A DNA stretch of 64,000 bases from Zonotrichia leucophrys gambelii (taxonomy: Eukaryota; Chordata; Aves; Passeriformes; Passerellidae), in contig NC_088177.1 in the NCBI RefSeq assembly GCF_028769735.1, positions 23,895,099 through 23,959,098 on the forward strand, in the 5' to 3' direction. Below are positions 12,201 through 24,700 of this stretch, in pieces. The position numbers and the translations under genes are program-made. How positions within the stretch are numbered: position 1 is the first letter of the stretch; every line of letters begins with the position of its first letter. Below the pieces are notes generated by a model. That model saw only the letters and a list, made by a program, of their open reading frames with translations, had not been told where the DNA came from and made no database searches.

Positions 12201-12623
12201 GTTAATGCTGAATGTCTAGAGTTGCAATGTAAAAGGAATACTGAGTTGTGCTTAGGGGCAGCAGAGGAAATAACTGGAAATCAGTATCTTAAATAATTGT
12301 GCCCAATACTAAGTTTTTAAAATTGTTTTTCTGCTGGAGTGTTTTGGTGGCTCTTTTTGCAGTTCATTTGTGCCTGTGTTTTTGAGAACTCCCTGCTAGT
12401 TAAGTATTTCCAAAATAAAAATAACTTTGGCCCCATCTAAGTTGATCAACTGACTTACAGGGTGGCTTGTGAATCAGAAAAATTAATTTAAAGATAGCAC
12501 ATAGGTAGATAGCTAGACAATGGCTTTAGACAATATTGTGATTTCTTAAGATGTTGGAATGAATTTGAGAATCTTTGATCATGTTGTTAGATTACTCCTA
12601 AGTGCTTAATGCTTTATTTCTAG
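9251..12623. other. LNPK: LNPK intron 1 (main part)
   Basis: This is the first intron, between the presumed untranslated exon and the first coding exon. It is T- and G-rich on the + strand, like the other introns. It holds short homopolymer runs (near 9752 and 10088) and no recognisable transposon or RNA gene. The left edge depends on which exon 1 donor is used. Confidence 0.6.
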
Positions 12624-12705
12624 CTGTGAATTCTTGTAGAAGATTGATAGCTCTGCCAGCATTTGTCCACAATAGAAGATGGGTGGATTAATTTCAAGAT
12701 GGAGG
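12624..12705 (+). other. LNPK: LNPK exon 2, containing the start codon
   Basis: The best acceptor is the pyrimidine-rich GCTTTATTTCTAG ending at 12623; weaker alternatives end at 12660 and 12675. The ATG at 12679 has A at -3 and G at +4, a strong Kozak context. The coding part is 12679-12705, nine codons, MGGLISRWR, followed by donor GTAAGT. Gly2 places the product in the N-myristoylation context described for Lunapark. The exon ends in phase 0. Confidence 0.85.
12679..12705 (+). CDS. LNPK: LNPK coding exon 1 (residues 1-9)
   Basis: It encodes MGGLISRWR, nearly identical to the human start MGGLFSRWR as I remember it, and ends at a GTAAGT donor. The start was chosen for that similarity and for its Kozak context. 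Confidence 0.95.
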
Positions 12706-15700
12706 GTAAGTAACACTGTGTAACAATGTAATAACCTTTAGTCCGGAGGATGGGAGTATCTAGGACATGTTGACTATTAATGCTGGCTGAATGCTAGTGC
12801 TGAACTTTTCCTGTGAGTATGTCATTAAAGTCCAGTAGTGAGAGATATCATGACCAAAAGTATTCTTTGCTAAATCACTAAGCTGTGAAACTCTGCTGTT
12901 GTCCTTCATTTCCTTTGCAGTACCAGTCTGGCACTGGCTTGATTAACTTAAAAAAATACAGTTTTAACTCTTTCTGTAAATCTAAATACTTTTGTTGTGC
13001 ATCATTGGGATAGAAACTGCAGCATCTGTGACTTGACAGGTTGGTGACCTAGATAAAAATGGGTATGTGCAGAAACATTTCTGGCTGTTTTAACAAATGG
13101 TTTGGTAGCGACTTACTCCTGTACAAGTCTGTCTTCCTCTCTGTTTTATTGGTTGTTGAGTGGTGTACTGAGTTTATGAGGAAGAAGAGGCATGAGGTTT
13201 CTGACTACTCTCCTGGCAGGTGTGAGTTGCTTGAGTCTAGGTTTGCCTTTGCTTATTAGCAGTTGACTGCAGAGTCTTCCCTACAAAACTCCATTAAAGG
13301 TGAAACTTCAGGTGGAGTGTCAGTTTTGTGTAATAGAAACTCACTTTCAGGGTGATGCTGTGTGAGCTATGGCTGTTGAATTTGTAGTGTGAAGGGTGGA
13401 GAAAGATTGTGGTGTGATAATTCTCAGAAATTAGGAAAGATTCCTAGAAGGTGGATTTCCACGTGCTCCTATAGGGAATTTTACTGGTGATGGCAGCCCT
13501 TATTTGCAGCTGCTTATGATTGATTTACACCATGTGTCCTTATATGGGATGAATAGTAGTAAAAAGCTGGAGTACTCAGGGCTTCCTCTCTATATTCTCT
13601 GTATTTTGCATATTTCTGCCGCTCATCAATTCTGTTCTTGTTTTGCTTTCCACCTACACATTCGTTATTGCTGTAGAAGCATTATAGATTTTCATTTTTT
13701 GTGATGTAGGAGAGGAGCTTTCAGGTTAGAGTAATGCCAGCTGTAAAATAGTGATTCATTACAATCCTTTTTATTTGTCACACTAAAGTAGGAAAACTTC
13801 TTACCTTTATGTAAAATAGATAATTTATTAATTTATTATGAGTATGTCTTTTTTTAGGAAACTGTTAATGTACAGTAATCTACAAAATACTGAGTTTTTA
13901 AAAGTGAGATTAATATCTTTGTTCTTTCCCTTGCAAGCAGGCAAAGCCTTCCACTGTAGAAGTATTAGAGAAAATAGATAAGGTATGTGTTTGCTTTTTG
14001 GTGTTTTCTTTGATTTTTTTTTGTTTAGAAATATGTGTCCTTTTTGCTGGCCATGTATTTCTCTCACATTAGGTAAAATACTCTCATGAACTTTTAAATT
14101 ATTTTGGTAACTATTCCAGTAGTAGAGATTCTGCACATCAGAGAAATTGTTAGAATTTTTCCCCTTACTGTTTAGTAATTTAAAAAGTACCAATACTTTA
14201 TAATAGATAGTGAGAAGCTGCAGGGCAAGTATTTATTTAGAGAGCCTGAAATGGGAATGAATGTGAAGCTGCCTTGATTACACAATTCAGTAATAACTAA
14301 TTGTTGAAGTCCCCTGTAAAGGAAAATGTCACTAATGCAAAGTTCCACTCATCTGGTTGATTGGAAAAGCTTCAGTGTATGGTTTTATGTATAGAAGTTG
14401 CATCTGTAGTGGTAGTAAGGTCAGGGGCAGAATAACTGGATAGTAATCAATTGTTCAGTAATCAATTGTGATTTTTCACCAGCATTTGTGACAGATGTCT
14501 GTACTCTGTGGGGAAATTAACTGTTTTGAAATATTCTGTTGGTATTTTTGTTTTCCTTTTAATGAAGCTGTGAGTACTTCTGTTGTCACTTGAAATACAG
14601 TCAGAATGGTTAACATAGCAGAGCTTATTAATATACCATCACTTATTAATATACCATCCTACAGATGTTCATGATTGCACTCTTAATTGTGAGGAAAGTA
14701 CTGAAAGGAAAAAACAAGTAAGGTGGAGAGGTTCCAGCAATTTGCCATGTTAGTAGAAAAGTGTCATTTAACATTCCACAGGTATCTGATGAAAGCTTTA
14801 GAATGCTGAGTATGCTTAGTAGTGACTTCTGTGATAGTAAAAACTGCCATGCATAAGATTCTGGTATTTTTCACTTCTCCCAAATATACTAATGCATTAC
14901 AAATGTGAAAAAGTGCTGATTTTTAACTTGTCTTAGCAATTGCTAATAAGGTGCAAGTGGCCCATATCATAGCCTTATTAGTATGGAGTATTCATGATAT
15001 GAAAGTTATCTTTGGGCAGATATTGTCATTTATCAAAGAACTGCTTGACTTTTCTAATCAAGTATCAGACTGATAGGGCTGATTTTAGCAAACATTTAAA
15101 GGCCGCTTAATAAAACCTCTTACTAATTGCACTAATAAGGCTGAACCCTGTTTATTTGCAGGAAATACAGACATTAGAAGAATTTAGAGAAAAAAATCAG
15201 AGGCTACAGAAACTATGGGTTGGAAGGCTTCTTCTCTACTCCTCAGTTCTTTACCTTATCACTTGCTTAATTGTATATTTGTGGTGTCTTCCTGATGAAT
15301 GGACAGCAAGGCTGACAATGACGCTTCCATTTTTTGCATTTCCGTTCATGTAAGTAAATATGCCTTTTTTATTTTCTAACTGCTGTCTCTTTGATAAAAG
15401 GAGATGGAAAATACATCTCAGCAGGGGTTTGAGTTTGCTTTGACAATCCTTGAAATGTCATAACTTGCTGAATTTTTTCTTCTAAAATAAATTCAAGTAG
15501 GTAGGCAGACACTTTCTTTGAGGGGAATGTGTCTTGTGGGTCTGGGTTTAGTATAGAGCTAGGTCTTATCATCAAAAGATAATAGCATCTAAAGTTACTT
15601 GGCTTATCAAAATGATGCTGGGGCTAGAAAGCTGTGTCTGAACAGCTGTAAGATAATGTAGTATATGCACAAGGGTTTTGTTTTTACTCTGTTTCTTGGG

Positions 15701-18700
15701 TTTTGTTTTAATTGCCATTTGAGAAGTAACATTACTATACAGAAGTAACCAAAGGTATGTCATCTACATGTAAAATGTAGTGTATAAACCTGGGAAAAAT
15801 ACAAGAATGAATGGAGAAACTTAATTTATGTGTTAGCTGACTTTTAACACAGAATGGATTGAAAAGTTGTCACCCTAAGTGTGTTGGAAACTACTTTTAC
15901 ATAATTAGCTGTTTTTCTGGAAAATCACTGACTGTTTTGTTCAACAAGAAAATATACAAACTTCATTGTATGTGAACTGGAGAAAGTATTGCTACATGTT
16001 TGTTCCACTGAGCTGATTGGCTGCTTGTCCTGATGAGTGGCTTTTGTTGTCTAAGAAATCCACTTTTCTAAAAGTAACAAAAAGGGCTCCCACCTCACTG
16101 AACAGCTGCTTTGGAGCCTTCTCTTCCTCCAGACCATCAGGGAGGGTGAGAGCAGCCTACTGAGCATCTTCCCTAACAATGGGGAGCATGGTGCATTTAC
16201 TGATTTGCTAAAATGATCATAAGTACTTCCATTTTTACAGTGCCTTTGTACGAAGGCATGGTTTGTACATGCCCTAGCTTTAGATGTGAAGGCAAAGTCA
16301 AAGTAAATATTTGAGACTTTGCAAGTTTGATGAGCATAATGTAACACATGGAAAACCCCCAAGGTGAAGATGGTGTTTGTTTGTCATTATTTGTAATATA
16401 CGGATATATTGCTGTTGTGTACTCCTGTGGAGAAAATATATGGGCAGCAGGATCTTGACTGGAAAGGATTAATATAGAAATTAGAGCTCAAATTAATCTT
16501 TGGCAGCAATATGAATTAATTTTGTTCTTGAGGACAAGCATTTTAAAGTCTTTGTTGTTAGTGTGTGAGGCTTGTTCGTGCTGATAGGAAAGGCTTGTAA
16601 AAGAGGAAGTGTTACCAGCCTCCTTTCACATAGATGTGTTAGAATTAGTATAGAAATGAAAGCTTTTATTATTGAAGGTGATGGCTTCTTGTGCTGTGGT
16701 TTGAATTTACATGTTGGGCTTTTATTCTTTAGTTTGTCCAGTTCTGCTTATTTTTCTCAAGATGGCTCTCTGTAAAATTCAGATTTAGATGTCAGCTTAC
16801 TAGCACTTAGAATCAGTCTGTTGTTCTCTTATGACTTGCAACTGTTTATCAGATTTTTTTTTCCCTTAAGCTATTCCCCTTCAGCTTTTTTTGGCAGATA
16901 TGAATGGCAAGCAGCTGCCAGCTTGTCTTTGTTCTCGGTCAAGAGGTGACTCCATGCTGGATGCCTGGTGCCACCCAGTAATAGCTCTAGAGATTTTTCA
17001 GACCTAATCAAACTGGAGTATGTCTGCCTCTTCCAGCTTGCAGTCAGTCACCAACTTATTTCTGCCTTAGGTCAGTCCCTCAGGGTCTCAGCAAGTTACG
17101 GATGTTGGAAGTGCAAGTTAAGTTTTAGGAATAGAACGTCATTAATTTTAAATGTGTACTGAAATACTTGAGAAGTTGAAGAAGTACGTTAGCATTTTAG
17201 AAGGGTGCTCTTCTTGAACTGATTTTTATTTGAAATAGTTTTAATTTGCATGTTCTGATTTTCAAAGAAATATATTTTCTTTTTTGTAAAATTGGTTGAA
17301 ATGATCCCCTATAAAACTTCTGTTTCAGATTTCTTACAGAGGAAATGCTTTTTTATTTCATGATGTCTGACTTACTTCATATTTAGAATACAGCTTTAGT
17401 TAGAAGACTATTAAGCATACATTTAAAAAGAAATAATGCTTTTGCCTTTGTAACAAGGTATTTAAGGCAATTTAAACCCTCTAAACATTTATTTCTTCTG
17501 GTACTTTAGAAAGACACATTTTGTGTTGTGTTAGTGGATAAATCCACCTGTATTGTTAGATCAGTTATTATAGCACACCTTTTACATGGAATACTTAAAC
17601 TTCTTTGTTTCTCTTACCTTGGATAGGCTGCTCTCAGATTCCAGGTACCTCATCCAACTTGCCTAACTTGGGCTGTGTTGTTAATACTTGAAGGCATTTC
17701 TAACTGGGCAACCATTGTATAAATACAGAAGTTGTTCTTATGAATTAAGTCATTATGAAAACTCTTAGAGCCTTTTGCCTGCTTTCTTATGCATGCTTTT
17801 AGTCAGATAACCTTTCTAGCCTTTTAGATTGTTTTTTTTTTTTTTTTTTTTCTTAAATGAAGCATTGCTAGTTTAGGCTCTATTATTTAATTAACATTAG
17901 GAGGGTTGTGGATGCTTGGAATGGCTTGGTGGATGAAGTTTGCCACTTGGCTTAGACTGAATAACTTACCAGGAGAAGTGTCAGCTTAATATTAGTAGCA
18001 ATTCTAAGCTTTTAAACAAATGAAGTCCTGATGATTGCAAAGAGATCTTTCAGATGAAAAGGGGTCATAGATCAGTTTAACTTCATCTTGGTGTAAACTG
18101 CTCCAGCTAAGTCAGCCAAAACCCTACAGAAACTGAGTAGACTGAGGCTTCTCTAAAATCACCAGGACTCAGGTCAGTTAATTCTGCTTGGGAGAGCATT
18201 TGTACAATAGCTCTATCACATGGTTTTCATTGGTATTAGAATTCTTCCCACAAATCTCTTGGGCCTTAATTTTGGGTCTGAACTGGTAAGTTTCTTTTTT
18301 TGGATGAAATGTCTTATTAATCTATCAAATAAGAAGTGATGACTAAGTAATTTTCAGCTGAACATTTTTTAGCAAGTGATGATATTGCTGCTGCTTTAGT
18401 ATTTCTGCCTTAAGTAACAGTTAATTTCAATTGAAAAGATGCTTTATTTAGAGCAATATTGATAGCTTGTTGACAAGGTGCTAATTTATTTTTTACTTTT
18501 TTATATGAATAGTGTTTGAAGGTTTTTGTCTGTATTTGTGAAATAAATCTCATCTGCTAAATGTTGTTTGCTAAATGACTTCAGAAATGGTTACTGTGAT
18601 ATATTTTAATTAATGTAATTCTTTTTTTTTTTTCTAAAGAATCTGGTGTATAAGAACTCTGCTAATTTTTTTCTTTTCCAAACGGACAGAAAGAAATAGT

Positions 18701-21700
18701 AAGTACTTTTTTCTTGTGTTTTATTTATTTACTTTTAAATATGTAGCTAGTTGAGGATAATGCTTGCTGTGATAATATAAATGCTTTTGATAATTTGGCT
18801 TCCAGGAGGACAAGGATAGCCTTTTAATTGATACTGAAATTAGTAGTATTAGCTAAACTTTTTTCTACCACATAGTTCATGAAAGAGCAGGAAGGAAACT
18901 GCTTAATCTTTCACTTCACTTATAAAATGGTGCTAACTTTCTCCTGTTTTTGCATGTGTCAAATGTGGAATGTAATAAAATATGATGTAAAAGTAGGATC
19001 AAGGGGAAAGGAAGTATAAACAGTAGTAGTAGTTCCCTTGATACTTCCATCTCACAAGTATTCCAGCAGTCATCTGTTATCCTTATACAAAAGGGAAGAG
19101 ATTTATAGCAGATGTGTCTAATTTATTTGTCAGGATATCTTTTCTCTCCCAAGTTCTCCAAAGCATACTTATGTTTTCCTGAGTGGGAAAGGTATAAGTG
19201 GGTTTTTCTGCTTTTTTGAGAGCTAAGGAAAATTGGAAGTGTAACAAAACCAAGAAGTAATGGAGGTTTTCAAATATATATAAAAAGTTGTTAAATTTTG
19301 CATTAGAATGAATCTGCATGCTATTTAAAAACAGCATCTGTGGCACTTGTCTGCAGTAGTTAGAATTCATTTGAGACTTTCCTTGAAAGCAGTCCAGCCT
19401 GTAACAATATCTCATGGTGATGTGAGCAATAATACAGGCAAACCTCAGTGTTGCACTGTGTTTTATGACTTGCAGAGCAGCATGATGTATTTAATTTGTG
19501 ACAGCTTACAAGTTAAACATCACTTTTAGAATTTTTCTTAAACTGAATGTTTGCGTTTGATATGCAAGCACAGAACATACATTTTTATGTAGAAATAAAA
19601 TTGTCCATATATTCTGTGGTGCTGTGTGATTCATTTCTAAGGTGAAATGAATGATTTGCATTTCATGGCTGAATAAGAAAAAAAGTATATTTTTCTACTT
19701 TGCTTAAATGTCTTTATTGCTGTTTTGAGCATACTGGCAAGTCTGGTGCTTTTGTTGAACCCGTGTTTAAAGGGTTTAGTAGATGATAGAACATGCCAAA
19801 AGGGATTATTCCTGTGTGCTTCAAGAGACTGGATGAAAATAAGGTGTTTTACCTCAGAGATAAAAGTCATATATTTGAAAAAGAAAAATCGAATGTAGGA
19901 TTGAAGCAGTAAAGCAGGAGAAAGCATAGCTGAGAGAGCAAACTATCAACCAAGTTGCTCAAAACCAAATTTTTATTCTGGGATAAGTTAGTGTAACATA
20001 CTGAGACACTGGAGGTGGTTATTTAATGCAATAAAGCTCTGTGCTGGATAATCAGTATACACCAGATTTGGGAGTGATGCTGTGAATGAAGAAAATTTGT
20101 GGCTAGACTCCAGGGAAGGTGATGCAGTGAGATGGTGGAGTTTCAGTTTTTAGGACTGGTCAGAGAAACAACTGTTAAAGATTTCGGCTGATCTGTCCCA
20201 AAGCTGGAGAAAATAAATGAGGTATATTGCAGGTGTTCACTTCTCTAGTATGAATTATTTTTTTTCTGTAGGTTTAATTAAGATGAGATAGGTTGGTTTC
20301 TTGAGAGTACTTCACAGTAATTGCCATTTGGCCATGCTTAAGGGGCAGGTGTTTCTTGAGGTTCTTCTTGAATACAGGAGGTGAAGTGATCAGAAGGAAA
20401 CACCCACACTTGAAACTGATGGCATTGCTTTGTAGAAGGCTGTGCTTGAAGATGTTCTAGGCATTTCTGTACCAAAAGCACTTGCAGTTTCTTGAGCAAC
20501 CATTGATAGCTGGCTGTATTCTGCTGCTTATTTGGTTTCATGGTACCACACTGCATTGCAGTACATTTTAAGCTATTAATCTGTGGGGCAACATGTGAGG
20601 TTGTGTTCTAATGTAAATGTAACATTTGGTGAGAAGAGGTACCTTAGTAATTTGCAGATGCATACTTTTTGGAATTATCCATCTTCTGTGGTCCATCCCA
20701 GGATTAAATATTGTCTTTTTCCATGTCCTATTAACAAATGGGGATGGTTGTAGTTACCCTTTTATTGTATAAATAATATAATTTCAAATATGTGCATGCC
20801 AGTTTTAGTATTTTGCACATTTAATGAAGAGGTGTATTTGATGGAAATGGATTTCTACATTCTGGAGAAGTTCAAGTAATTTTTTTCCCCTTTATTTTAA
20901 GTAACAGTTTTCCTGAAGTAACTTTGAATGGTATGGAATACGTATTTATAAATAGTAAAAATATAAAAAAAAAGTGTGTTTAGTTTGGTTGAGTTTGTGT
21001 CTTGTAGTTCTGTGAAGCTTTTTCTGTCTTTAAAAATGGCTAAGAATAGGTATATTTTTACAGGAAGTAAGCTGCCAGTGTTCAGTAGAGCTGAGAAAGG
21101 GTAAAAAGTTGTACAGTGTATTGTTAAAATCTCTTGCTGTGATAAGAGGTAGTAGAAAGCTAATTTGTTGAGAGAGTATCTTCTGCATTAGGTGATGGTT
21201 TATTACAGTGAGTTTTCAGTGAGTGTCAAGCTCCAAACATTGACTTTCAGGAAAATCCCGTATGTGTTTGGCCTTTCTACTTTCTCTTCCTCTTAGAGAG
21301 GTTAGCTGTTGTGCTAGACTGTTGGAACAGTCTCTTGACATCTAATAGAAAAATGACCTTCTGGTAGTTGTTCTTACAAAACTGGGGGCTTTGCTGTGGT
21401 CTGAGAATGTGGAAAGGAGGAAATAGATTGAGCTTTAAAGCTTGGAATTGACCTGGCATTTGAAACTAGTATGTGTTAAGAGGTTTATGTGAAATACTGA
21501 AGCCAGTAAATCTGGTACTCAGATATGCTAATACTTAGACCTCAAGCTTTTCTCTGTATTTTGAGTCATGAGATTAAATGTATTTGGTCCATTGTTGTAC
21601 CAGTTTTAATGTAGGTCAAAGCAGGGCACTGGCTAGAATTGGTTTGCTTAATGAGGAAATGGTACATAAAATTTTTTAATAGTTATAACTGTAAAGTGAT

Positions 21701-24700
21701 AACAGTAGGCTATAATTTATAAGCAGTTTCAGCATTTTAAGTGATTTATTTTCACATAAAAACTCTAGTTATTTTATACCAAGTTTACTGATGTTTAGAG
21801 TTGGTAGTGGTCAATGCATAATTTTTCCTGATATCTCAAGGTGAAATCAATGTTTGGAGTGTGCTGAAATGAATTTATATTTGAAAACTAATGTATAATG
21901 TCCTTCTTTTAGATGATGCGCTGGAAGATTTAAAATCCCAAAAGAAAAAAATAGTAAGTAAAACTTCAAGAAAATATGCTTGCTATGGTTCACTACAACT
22001 GGTGTATGCCAGATATTTGCACCAACCTAGATCAACAGTTAATCTCAGTAAGAAAAATATGGGATGGACAAAATTCCAAGTCTTGGATGACTTGCCCTCT
22101 TTGTGGCGTTTGTGGCACTGGAAGCTGTTGCCTCTCTGTTTATTACTCCATAAGGAAGCTTGTTGGGAGAGGAAGCTGTTTTCTTACATGGTTGGCTTCA
22201 CCTGCCATGTAAGGCAAAACTTTAAAACAGCTACAGCCCAAACACTCTCTGCCCCCCAACTCTACCTTGCCAAAGCAACTCCTCCTCCCTCCAGAAATGC
22301 CAAAAATTCTATTATGAGGCTTTGTTATTAATGAATTTCCCAAAGTGTTCACCTCCTACCTTCTGGATTTTGCCATGGTAGCTAAATTAATTAAAAACCC
22401 AGAACAAAGGTACCAAAAATGAGTTGGGTAAGAGTCTGGTATTATGTCATGGTCTATGATTTATCACTTTTAAAATGTAGATGAAAGAAAGATAAATTGT
22501 AACCCAAGTATGTAATTGTTCTTTGGTAAAGAGGATTTTGCTGATATTTAAATGGATGTGTCCTTTGCTCGTAGTGGTGCTACAAAGGGATTTGAGAGAC
22601 TTACATTTTCTAGGGAGGAAAGACATGGGCATGACAACAATATTAAGTTTATTTTATGAAAACTGCTTAACTAAAATCAGTTAATATTTCCAATTAACGT
22701 AGTCATTTGGTAGCCTTAAAGCAAAAGTTCTTGAAGCAGAAAAGCGCAGTGGAGAATGAAAGAGTTTTTGGAATATTAAATGTAAAGTCTTCATTTCAGT
22801 TTAAGTTTAGTTTTTTGCAATCATGAAGATTTTTTTTAATAGAACAACTAGTAATACTGAATTTTTGTGTGTGAGAAACAATTACGACAAAAGCCACTGA
22901 ATAAAAGATTAGTCAGGAAAAACCTAAATGTGTATTTTGCATATGGAAAACATCAAAACAACTTACTGTAGAAGAACCAAGATGAAACACTGCACAATAC
23001 AAAAAGGAAACAACTGCATAAATACTTCATAGACAAGAATGAAATTATAGTGTAACTATGGAGAATTTAAGTCTGGAAGTATAAATTGCCATGAGTATAT
23101 ATGCAAGTCAAGCTTTAATCATTAAAGACAAACTTCTAAATGGGATTAGTGAAACTGAGTTCTGGGAAGTCCAATAATGTGCAAGTCAGCTATTTTTTAG
23201 AGTCTGTGATTATCACATGATCTTGTGGGTGCCTTGCTCCTAGCAAGGAACCAGAACCAGAGGACTTGCTGCAGCCTCTTGAATCAGTGAGGTGTTGGTA
23301 TTTTTTACTCAGAAGGTGGACCCGGGAGGTTCATCATAATTTAAGATATTCAATTAAGCATTAAAATTAGATAATTATATATGAAACAGAACATGTTGAA
23401 ATGAGCTGGAAGGGGATGCAGGTAACAAGAGAGTATATAATTAGTGTTGTAAATAAAAATACTGAATCAATCGTATTCTATGAAATTTAATTTTGGTAAT
23501 ACTCAGGTTTGATTTTGTTTTGTTTGATTAACTTCCTTAAGAGTGCCTTTGGCTTATTTTTAGTGAAACAAAAATCAAGTGAAATAATTGGGAGAGAGAG
23601 GATTCTTTTTTCTTGTTGAATTCTGATTTGCTGGTGAGTTTGCATATAGGATAGTTACTAAGAAATTTACATTGTGGTTCTCAAAGTATTTAGGATAAGT
23701 AAATTATGCGTTTCCTGTTTATTTCTAATGCAAATTGTTGTCTAGGCACTGAGCCTGCTGCAGCATCTGTGCTTTTTCACTTTGCAGCTCAGCTACCTAA
23801 TTGCTGGATAAATCTTACATTGAAGACAATTGTCCTTTTGAGAAATGTTACAGTAGACTTGTGTTTTACAGTCATGTGGCCCACTCTCTCCCTGCAGACA
23901 TTGCTTGTGTGCTGAAGGGAGATAAGGTGGTTACAGGGCTGACCTGTGAATGGTGTGAGCTCCTCATCTCCTACAATGCCCTGGTGCATTTGCAGTGACT
24001 GCTCAGTAGAAATTAATTTCTGTCTAACTTATCTTCTGGCTTTGGTGACATAGTCATGTGTATACTCATGGGTGGGTAAAATACTTGACAAATACAGATG
24101 CTTCATCTGGAAATTGCCATTAGTTTTGTCTGTCCTGTACTTTGACTCAAAGTTTGTGTAATACTTACTTCTCACAGAACTGACTATGCTAGTTTTTTCC
24201 TAATGAATACTTTAAAGCTTGTTCAGTTATTAACTGGGGGTAGGGATGAAGTTAATCAGCTGTAATTAAGGCACTCCTTCAAGATACAACTTTGTTCCCT
24301 CCTTGATCATAAGGAGGGATGCTGTGGTTGTGTTCGTGACTGTTTAGCTGTGATTTTGGCCTCAGAGTTTCTCAGTTAATGAGGATGTCAGCCCTTAAGC
24401 CTGAGCATGGGTAGATGAGCAAGTTCAGAGGGTTAAGCATATTAAAGCAAGGGCACAGGACATGTATTAAGCTGATACAACTGGGAATTAGTGGAGAGTT
24501 TACCTGGATCCCATCTTAAAGATGGGATAATTCTTAGCCTGAGGACAGAGTTGTGAAGCTAGTATAGTAATTACCATGCTAATTTTAGAATTAAACTTTG
24601 CTGAAGCTTACTCAGCTACTCTGAATACTAGGCTAAGTGTAATATTAGACTTTGACAGACTTCCAGGCCATTTCAGGTAAGAGTTTAGAAATTGCATGTG

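Noticed and set aside
13828..14193. 121-codon open frame on the minus strand
   Set aside because: It overlaps LNPK coding exon 2 on the opposite strand and its peptide is Lys/Asn-rich as expected from AT-rich intron.
16051..16362. 103-codon open frame on the minus strand
   Set aside because: Composition suggests a possible old repeat but no family could be recognised and no gene signals are present.
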